Assembly: GCA_001794935.1 (NCBI GenBank)
Contig: MGLY01000062.1
Span: forward strand, 1-9,832
Origin: Chlamydiae bacterium RIFCSPHIGHO2_12_FULL_49_9
Lineage (GTDB): Bacteria; Chlamydiota; Chlamydiia; Chlamydiales; SM23-39
Direction of reading: 5' to 3'
DNA length: 9,832 nucleotides
Part shown: in pieces, positions 1 to 4,822 of the stretch
How the letters are laid out: each line of letters opens with the position of its first letter
How positions within the stretch are numbered: the first letter of the stretch is position 1
Translations under genes and position numbers: made by a program
The notes under the pieces: model-generated
Told to the model about the DNA's origin: nothing
The model's input: only the letters and a program-made list of their open reading frames with translations
The model's database searches: none

Positions 1-52
1 ATGGCAAAGCCGCAGCAAGCTATTTGTCTTATTTTTGACTAGCGGGTTAATA
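1..52 (+). repeat. Right end of a palindromic repeat, cut by the window start
   Basis: Positions 1-20 are identical to 9034-9053 in the yidC-dnaA gap. Positions 43-52 (CGGGTTAATA) are identical to 9076-9085. The 22 bases between the two blocks have the same length in both copies but match at only 11 positions. Overall 41 of 52 bases match without a gap, and similarity stops after position 52. This is therefore the right-hand end of a second copy of the element described at 8885-9085; its core and left arm lie upstream of the window. It sits about 90 bases before menH. Function is unknown. Confidence 0.75.
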
Positions 53-120
53 GCTCGCGCTTCGCGAGCTTTATCCTTAGCCATGTTTCATGGCGTGATC
101 TTGTTCCTTGTCTTGAACAA
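52..120 (+). promoter_or_regulatory. Three consecutive hairpins in the menH leader
   Basis: Three perfect inverted repeats lie side by side. The first is AGCTCGCG (52-59) with CGCGAGCT (63-70), loop CTT. The second is GCCATG (80-85) with CATGGC (89-94), loop TTT. The third is TTGTTC (101-106) with GAACAA (115-120), 8-base spacer. None is followed by a run of T, so a classic intrinsic terminator is not supported. The third could be an operator-type dyad or an RNA stem close to the menH start. No convincing -35/-10 pair is seen here, so the operon promoter may lie upstream of the window. The dyads are certain; a regulatory role is inference. Confidence 0.4.
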
Positions 121-134
121 CTAACTTATAGAAC

Positions 135-139
135 GAGGT
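135..139 (+). promoter_or_regulatory. Ribosome binding site supporting the TTG start of menH
   Basis: GAGGT lies 3 bases before the TTG at 143. The tight spacing and the fit of the first codons to an alpha/beta-hydrolase strand (QSLIVFLHGF) decide for this TTG over any later codon. dnaA has nearly the same arrangement at 9094-9105. Confidence 0.6.
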
Positions 140-142
140 CCT

Positions 143-772
143 TTGCAATCCTTGATCGTATTTTTACACGGGTTTTTGGGAACAAGCGAAGACTGGCAGG
201 AAGTGTGGAGGGAATTGCCCGATGCAACCTGCGTCGGCATCGATTTGCCGGGACATGGCAAATCGCCGTTCAGCGAAAAGTTTGAGATAGGGATAGAAGA
301 ACCTTTTCACTTAGTCGGCTATTCCATGGGAGGGCGCCTCGCCATGCAGTTTGCTGAAAAAAATAGGGAAAGAGTCAAAACGCTGACGTTGGTGTCGACG
401 CATCCGGGATTGAAAACAGAAGAAGAGAGGGAAAAAAGAGTCGAGAGCGATCAGAGGTGGGCTGATCTTCTTTTAAAAGAGCCGATTGACGAGTTTCTGA
501 AACGCTGGTACGATCAACCCCTTTTTGGAAATTTTAAGCCCATGCGTAAAAAACAAGATCCGAAAAATCTCGCCAAAGCCCTTATCCACTACAGCCTCGC
601 CCACCAAAGTTGCGAGGCGCCGGAAAATGCGATGTTCGTTGTCGGAGAAAGAGATGAAAAATTTCGAAAACTCACACCGAATGCCGAAGTAATTCAAGAT
701 GCAGCCCATGCGGTGCACCTGGAAAATCCCAAAGCCCTGGCAGGACTCATCCACAGGAGGATTTTTTCATGA
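143..772 (+). CDS. menH: MenH: SHCHC synthase (alpha/beta hydrolase), menaquinone synthesis
   Basis: MenH eliminates pyruvate from SEPHCHC to give SHCHC in the cytosolic part of the classical menaquinone route. The alpha/beta-hydrolase hallmarks are visible: HGF with oxyanion-type context at residues 9-11, DLPGHGKS at 34-41, and the nucleophile elbow GYSMGGR with Ser61. The likely acid is Asp171 (GERD). The likely base is His189 in AAHAVHLENP, which resembles the AGHNAHRENP end of E. coli MenH. At 209 residues it is shorter than the usual 250 or so. Most of the loss lies between GHGKS and the nucleophile, where only about 15 residues remain, so the helix normally there seems reduced. It starts with TTG. 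Its stop overlaps the menB start in ATGA (769-772), implying translational coupling. The assignment rests on the motifs plus position in a men operon; without that context it could only be called a hydrolase. Confidence 0.85.
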   Translation: MQSLIVFLHGFLGTSEDWQEVWRELPDATCVGIDLPGHGKSPFSEKFEIGIEEPFHLVGYSMGGRLAMQFAEKNRERVKTLTLVSTHPGLKTEEEREKRVESDQRWADLLLKEPIDEFLKRWYDQPLFGNFKPMRKKQDPKNLAKALIHYSLAHQSCEAPENAMFVVGERDEKFRKLTPNAEVIQDAAHAVHLENPKALAGLIHRRIFS

Positions 773-1605
773 ATGAGTTGGCAGCTCCTGAAATTGTTTG
801 GAGAGAGTACGGATCTTTTGAGGATATCAAATACCACAAGTTCGATGGGATCGCCAAAATCACCATCAACCGTCCCCACGTGAGAAACGCATTTCGCCCC
901 CTCACTGTGGACGAAATGATCCACGCGCTGGAAGACGCCAGGCAAGATCCCGAAGTGGGCGTCGTGATTTTAACAGGAGAGGGAAAAGAGGCGTTTTGCT
1001 CCGGCGGCGATCAGAAAATTAGAGGCGATGCGGGCTACTCTGATCTGGAAGGGGTTCATCGACTCAATGTGCTCGATTTTCAAAGACAAATGAGAGCCTG
1101 TCCCAAACCGATTGTCGCCATGGTCGCAGGCTACGCAATCGGGGGCGGCCATGTGCTTCACGTTCTTTGCGATTTAAGCATCGCAGCGGATAACGCCATC
1201 TTCGGACAAACAGGGCCGAGAGTCGGATCGTTTGACGGCGGCTTCGGCGCGAGCTATCTCGCGAGAATCGTAGGACAAAAAAAAGCGCGCGAAATCTGGT
1301 TTTTGTGCAGACAATACACTGCAGAGCAGGCGCTCAATATGGGACTTGTCAATTGCGTTGTCCCTTATGAAAAACTGGAAGAGACAACCGTTCAGTGGTG
1401 CCGCGAAATCCTCGAGCTTTCTCCCACTGCCATCCGCTGCTTGAAAGCGGCATTGAACGCCGACTGCGACGGACAGGCGGGACTCCAGGAACTCGCCGGC
1501 AACGCGACGATGCTCTTTTACATGACAGAAGAAGGACAAGAGGGACGAAATGCATTCAACGAAAAGCGCAAGCCCAACTTCAGCAAATTCCCCAGGCGTT
1601 CTTAA
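769..1605 (+). CDS. menB: MenB: 1,4-dihydroxy-2-naphthoyl-CoA synthase
   Basis: A crotonase-fold enzyme that closes the ring of o-succinylbenzoyl-CoA to form DHNA-CoA. The 278 residues match the family length. Visible landmarks are INRPHVRNAF (N-terminal CoA region), the oxyanion/CoA segment SGGDQKIRGDAGY at residues 78-90, GYAIGGGHVLHVLCDL, then FGQTGPRVGSFDGG at 145-158. Gly149 in QTGP is the residue typical of type I MenB such as E. coli, where bicarbonate replaces the Asp side chain used by the mycobacterial type. Ser154 and Asp156 fall in the conserved GSFD. The C-terminal EGRNAFNEKRKPNFSKFPR is also typical. A strong AGGAGG (755-760) lies 8 bases before the ATG. The start overlaps menH by 4 bases and the end overlaps menA by 56. 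One of the most secure calls here. Confidence 0.97.
   Translation: MNELAAPEIVWREYGSFEDIKYHKFDGIAKITINRPHVRNAFRPLTVDEMIHALEDARQDPEVGVVILTGEGKEAFCSGGDQKIRGDAGYSDLEGVHRLNVLDFQRQMRACPKPIVAMVAGYAIGGGHVLHVLCDLSIAADNAIFGQTGPRVGSFDGGFGASYLARIVGQKKAREIWFLCRQYTAEQALNMGLVNCVVPYEKLEETTVQWCREILELSPTAIRCLKAALNADCDGQAGLQELAGNATMLFYMTEEGQEGRNAFNEKRKPNFSKFPRRS
1539..1544 (+). promoter_or_regulatory. Ribosome binding site inside menB that fixes the menA start
   Basis: AGAGGG lies 5 bases before the ATG at 1550. No other ATG, GTG or TTG occurs in the menA frame before its conserved RPKTW motif. This site therefore supports the long overlap with menB rather than a later start. Confidence 0.6.
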
Positions 1606-2488
1606 GATCTATTTCCTCGCCTCGAGACCCAAAACATGGATCGCCGGAGCAAGCCCGGTCTTGATTGGGGGCGCGATCGCCTTTAAAGAGAGAACCTTTT
1701 CTCCCGGCCTCTTTTTGCTGACGCTCCTCTTCTCCCTCTTCATCCAGATCGGAACAAACTATGCAAATGACTACTTTGACTTCGTTAAGGGAGCCGACTC
1801 GCCGAAGAGAATCGGCCCCAAAAGAGCAACATTGGAAGGGTGGGTAAAGCCCCTCCATATGCTGAGGGCCTCTTTTTTTGCTTTTGGAGCCGCCTTTCTT
1901 GTCGCGATTCCCCAAATATTTGTCGCAGGCGCCTGGAGCCTTCCCTTTGTCCTCCTTTGCATCTCGCTCGGCATTCTTTATACAGGAGGGCCAAAACCTC
2001 TCGGCTATCTCGGCCTTGGAGATCTCTTTGTCTTTCTCTTTTTTGGCCCCATCCCAGTTCTCGGCGCCTATTATCTCCAGACGTGCCACCTAAATTATTC
2101 TGTTTTCATCGCAAGCCTTGCCCCTGCGCTCCTCTCTTGTGCTATCCTCGCCGCAAATAACATCCGCGATGAAAAGAGCGACAGGCAAGCAAATAAGAAG
2201 ACGCTCGTCGTCCGCTTCGGAAGATTTTTTGGAGCGACCGAATATTCCTTGTGCATTGCGATGGCCGCCATGGTCCCCTGGATCCTCATTGGATTTTTCA
2301 AGGCGCCTCTTGAGCTCGTCGCCGCCTCGCTTATTTTTCCTCTCTCCCTTCCTCTCATCAAAAAAGCATACCAGTCTCAAAACCCTGAGGAGCTCATCTC
2401 TCTTTTGCCAAAAACCGCCTTCCTTCTCCTTCTCTATACCGCCCTCTTTGTTGTCCTATGGTATACTGCACCCACTCAGGTTGTGTGA
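1550..2488 (+). CDS. menA: MenA: 1,4-dihydroxy-2-naphthoate octaprenyltransferase
   Basis: An integral membrane UbiA-family enzyme that joins a polyprenyl diphosphate to DHNA, giving demethylmenaquinone. The 312 residues fit the family. After a polar leader comes LASRPKTWIAGASPVLIG (residues 23-40), the usual MenA beginning. The first Asp-rich motif is NDYFDFVKGAD at 73-83 (Asp74, Asp77, Asp83). The second is NNIRDEKSDRQANKKT at 203-218 (Asp207, Asp211), followed by VVRFG. These bind the Mg-diphosphate. Hydrophobic stretches between and after them (about 105-126, 130-147, 157-176, 184-202, 225-243, 247-268, 285-305) are membrane helices. The first 56 bases overlap menB in another frame. The last nine codons lie in the left arm of the palindrome at 2462-2631, so the C-terminal tail YTAPTQVV is written in palindromic DNA. 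Confidence 0.96.
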   Translation: MHSTKSASPTSANSPGVLKIYFLASRPKTWIAGASPVLIGGAIAFKERTFSPGLFLLTLLFSLFIQIGTNYANDYFDFVKGADSPKRIGPKRATLEGWVKPLHMLRASFFAFGAAFLVAIPQIFVAGAWSLPFVLLCISLGILYTGGPKPLGYLGLGDLFVFLFFGPIPVLGAYYLQTCHLNYSVFIASLAPALLSCAILAANNIRDEKSDRQANKKTLVVRFGRFFGATEYSLCIAMAAMVPWILIGFFKAPLELVAASLIFPLSLPLIKKAYQSQNPEELISLLPKTAFLLLLYTALFVVLWYTAPTQVV

Positions 2489-2631
2489 ATTTGGCGAGCC
2501 ATCATAGTGGCCCATCTTTCGAAGATCGCTCGTCGCCCATATTGATGCAATATGGGCCTCCTCGCGATTTTCAAAATCTGGACCACTCTGAGGCCCTCCA
2601 AAATTCACAAAACCTAAGCGGGCACAGTATA
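2462..2631. repeat. 170-bp imperfect palindrome spanning the menA end and menC start
   Basis: Bases 2462-2544 align with the reverse complement of 2548-2631 at 65 of 85 columns by hand, with three single-base gaps. The centre is perfect: CCCATATTG (2536-2544), ATG, CAATATGGG (2548-2556). Other well-paired blocks are TATACTG with its partner at 2625-2631, and TGTGAATTT with AAATTCACA near 2602. The left arm contains the last codons and stop of menA. The right arm ends where recognisable MenC sequence (SITRLYRY) begins. On the minus strand its centre carries the same GCGAGGAG (2558-2565) and TATGGGCGACGAG (2529-2541) blocks found in the yidC-dnaA element, so it belongs to the same family. As RNA it would fold into one long hairpin. 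It resembles in principle the Rickettsia palindromic elements that lie inside genes; no sequence relationship to them is claimed. Confidence 0.85.
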
Positions 2632-3441
2632 ACTCGCCTCTATCGATACAAAAATGAGCGGGAAGGACTCCTCCTCAACTATAATGATGGATGGGGCGAG
2701 ATCGCGCCCCTGCCGGGTTTTAGCAAAGAAACTCTTCAAGATGCCCTCGATGAAACCCTCTCCCTCCTCCATGATCTTCCCTCAGCTCGCCCCAAGCTCC
2801 CCTCCGTTCGCTTTGGAGTGGAATCGGCCCTCAAACCTTTCCCCTCAAAGCCGATCCGCCTTCCCCTGTGCGCGCTCACCCCAAGAGAGGGCTTTACAAC
2901 GCTGAAACTCAAACTCGGCTCCCTTTCTCTTGCAAGAGCGATCGATTTCGTAAAAAAATATCTCCCCTCCTTTCGACTGAGACTCGATTTCAATCGGCAG
3001 TGGAGTTTGGGCCAAGCGCTTGAATTCGCCAATCATTTTAAAAAAGAGGATTTTGAATATCTTGAAGAGCCTGTAAACTCCTTTCATGATCTCATCGAAT
3101 TCTCCCGCCAAACCCAATTTCCGATCGGAGCCGACGAATCCATTCTCTCAGATCCCTGGCAAACAATCCCCTCTTTAAAAGCAGCCGTCGTCAAACCGAC
3201 ACTTCTCGGCTCAATTCCAAAAATTCCCCCAAAGATCGATCTCGTCTTGAGCTCTTCGATGGAAAGCGGCGTCGGCCTTATTTCAATCGCAAGGCTCGCA
3301 TCCAATAAAGTGCCCGTCGGGCTTGACACCTACTCCTTTTTAAAGGAAGACTATCTCCAAAATCCGATCGCCTGTAGAGATGGCTATTTTTCCTGGACCC
3401 CTTCACCTATCGATACATCCAAACTATGTCTGATCTCTTAA
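2545..3441 (+). CDS. menC: MenC: o-succinylbenzoate synthase
   Basis: An enolase-superfamily enzyme that dehydrates SHCHC to o-succinylbenzoate. Numbering from the ATG at 2545, the catalytic set is complete: KLK (Lys121, Lys123), metal ligands Asp148 (LDFN), Glu174 (LEEP) and Asp197 (GADES), and Lys217 (VVKP). Their spacing is close to the E. coli enzyme. The family hallmark GWGEIAPLPGFS is near the N-terminus. The start is uncertain. Homology begins near codon 2626, but the frame is open back to an ATG at 2458 (327 residues, overlapping menA) and has a TTG at 2491. The ATG at 2545 gives 298 residues and was chosen because it is the nearest ATG and avoids overlap. None of these has a clear ribosome binding site. 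Whichever is used, the first 27 or more residues come from the palindrome and have no enzyme role I can see. The 3' end overlaps menE by 16 bases. Confidence 0.9.
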   Translation: MQYGPPRDFQNLDHSEALQNSQNLSGHSITRLYRYKNEREGLLLNYNDGWGEIAPLPGFSKETLQDALDETLSLLHDLPSARPKLPSVRFGVESALKPFPSKPIRLPLCALTPREGFTTLKLKLGSLSLARAIDFVKKYLPSFRLRLDFNRQWSLGQALEFANHFKKEDFEYLEEPVNSFHDLIEFSRQTQFPIGADESILSDPWQTIPSLKAAVVKPTLLGSIPKIPPKIDLVLSSSMESGVGLISIARLASNKVPVGLDTYSFLKEDYLQNPIACRDGYFSWTPSPIDTSKLCLIS

Positions 3442-4643
3442 AAGAAGCCGCCTCTTCAAGTCCAAACCAAATCGCTCTTTTTACTAAAGAGAGCGCCACT
3501 TTCTCTCAGCTCGATGAAAAAGCGGATCGCCTCGCCGCCCTTCTCTCTCCCTATATCTCTACGGGCGATCGAATCGCCGCCCTTCTACCAAATAGCGCAG
3601 ATTTCATCGCCCTCTTTTTTGCAAGCCTTCGAGTCAAAGCCGCTCTTTGCCCTCTAAACACGCGCCTTCCTCCCAATCAAATCAAAGAATGTATCAAAAG
3701 ACTCTCTCCAGCCCTTTTCATCTCTTCTTTTGATGCCCCCTTCGAAAAACTCCCATCTATATCCGACCCCTCTCCACCCTCCCTCCTTCTCTTCACATCG
3801 GGAACAACGGGATCTCCCAAAATCGCAGCACACAGCCTCTCCAATCTTCTCGCCAACGCCTCGGCTGCCGTTTCCTTTTTAGACCTTAGAGCCAACGATC
3901 AGTGGCTTCTCTCTTTGCCCCTCTTTCATGTGGGAGGGATCGGAATCCTTTTTCGGTGCATTCTCGCAAGAGCTGCCATTTGCCTTTCGGAAACCGACAC
4001 TCTTACCCATATCTCCTATGTCCCCACGCAGCTCTATCGAAAAAAGCCCACATCCAAAAAACTCCGCTGTCTTCTTCTCGGCGGCGCGCCGATCCCCTCG
4101 ATTCCAACAGATCTTCCCGTCTATTTGAGCTATGGGCTTACCGAAATGGGCTCTCTTGTCGCAGCCTCCTTTAAAAGCTACCATCTATCCCCTCTACAAC
4201 AAATGCAGCTCGCACCCGACGGAGAGATCCTCGTAAAAGGAGCATCTCTTTTCCAAGGCTATTGGGAAAATGGAAAACTTCACCTTCCCCTCGATGACAA
4301 CGGGTGGTTTAAAACCAGCGATATCGGCGCTATGGAAAATGGGAAACTAACCTATGTCGCAAGAAAAGATCGGCAGTTTATCTCAGGAGGCGAGAACATC
4401 CAGCCGGAAGAGATCGAAAAAGAACTTCTCAAGCTGCCCCACGTCGTCGACGCTTTTGTCAAACCCACAAATGACCCGGAGTTCGGCGCAAGACCTGTCG
4501 CTTTCATCCAAACAACCAATCCCCACTTCACACTCAAGCAAATGCAAGAAGCTCTTCTTCCGCACCTTCCCAAGTACAAAATTCCGATCGCCCTTACACT
4601 ATGCAATCCGATTTCTCGATCAGGATTAAAAGACTCCTTTTAA
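3426..4643 (+). CDS. menE: MenE: o-succinylbenzoate-CoA ligase
   Basis: An adenylate-forming (ANL superfamily) enzyme that activates o-succinylbenzoate with ATP and CoA, feeding MenB. Motifs in order are the P-loop LLLFTSGTTGSPK (120-132), YGLTEMGS (236-243), GWFKTSD with Asp299, the hinge region VARKDRQF, and SGGENIQPEEIE starting at 320. The final SRSGLKDSF resembles the PRTxxGK motif and offers Lys402 as the adenylation lysine, only three residues before the stop. At 405 residues it is shorter than E. coli (about 450) or Bacillus (about 486) enzymes. The reductions seem spread over the N-terminal domain and the extreme C-terminus. It overlaps menC by 16 bases and has no obvious ribosome binding site, so coupled translation is likely. 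It is the last gene of the operon in this window. Confidence 0.93.
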   Translation: MSDLLKEAASSSPNQIALFTKESATFSQLDEKADRLAALLSPYISTGDRIAALLPNSADFIALFFASLRVKAALCPLNTRLPPNQIKECIKRLSPALFISSFDAPFEKLPSISDPSPPSLLLFTSGTTGSPKIAAHSLSNLLANASAAVSFLDLRANDQWLLSLPLFHVGGIGILFRCILARAAICLSETDTLTHISYVPTQLYRKKPTSKKLRCLLLGGAPIPSIPTDLPVYLSYGLTEMGSLVAASFKSYHLSPLQQMQLAPDGEILVKGASLFQGYWENGKLHLPLDDNGWFKTSDIGAMENGKLTYVARKDRQFISGGENIQPEEIEKELLKLPHVVDAFVKPTNDPEFGARPVAFIQTTNPHFTLKQMQEALLPHLPKYKIPIALTLCNPISRSGLKDSF

Positions 4644-4655
4644 AATATTTGATTT

Positions 4656-4694
4656 TTCCAGATCTCAACCCACTTACTTCCAGTGAGATCGGAA
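4656..4694 (+). terminator. Hairpin after menE, possible operon terminator
   Basis: TTCC-A-GATCTCA (4656-4667) pairs with TGAGATC-GGAA (4684-4694): 11 pairs with one bulged A and a 16-base loop, starting 13 bases after the menE stop. No T run follows, so it is not a textbook intrinsic terminator. Its position at the operon end, before a separate promoter, is the main support. Confidence 0.35.
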
Positions 4695-4700
4695 CATGTC

Positions 4701-4729
4701 TGTGCAAAAAAAAAGCCCTTATCTATAAT
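4701..4729 (+). promoter_or_regulatory. Probable sigma-70-type promoter for the TPR gene
   Basis: A perfect -10 box TATAAT lies at 4724-4729. TGTGCA at 4701-4706 is a weak -35 at the optimal 17-base spacing, and the spacer contains a run of nine A. This would give a leader of roughly 85 bases before the ATG at 4823. The rest of the 4644-4822 gap shows no coding sequence. A short CTCC/GGAG pairing just before the start could partly mask the ribosome binding site. Confidence 0.5.
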
Positions 4730-4822
4730 CCGCTCCTTTAACAATGCCGTTTTCCGAAGAAAAAAGAGGGGTTGAACCTTGAAAATCTCTGCTTGGCATT
4801 TCCTCCCTAACAGGAGCGCGCG

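Noticed and set aside
582..590. TTATCCACT, one base off a DnaA box
   Set aside because: It is a single site inside menH with no cluster or AT-rich region; there is no sign of an origin.
1580..2089. 169-codon frame on the minus strand
   Set aside because: It is antisense to menA, highly charged, and lacks protein family features.
2387..2397. GAGGAGCTCAT, identical to part of the repeat core at 8991-9001
   Set aside because: It is only 11 bases, encodes ordinary MenA residues, and has no flanking palindrome, so it is probably chance.
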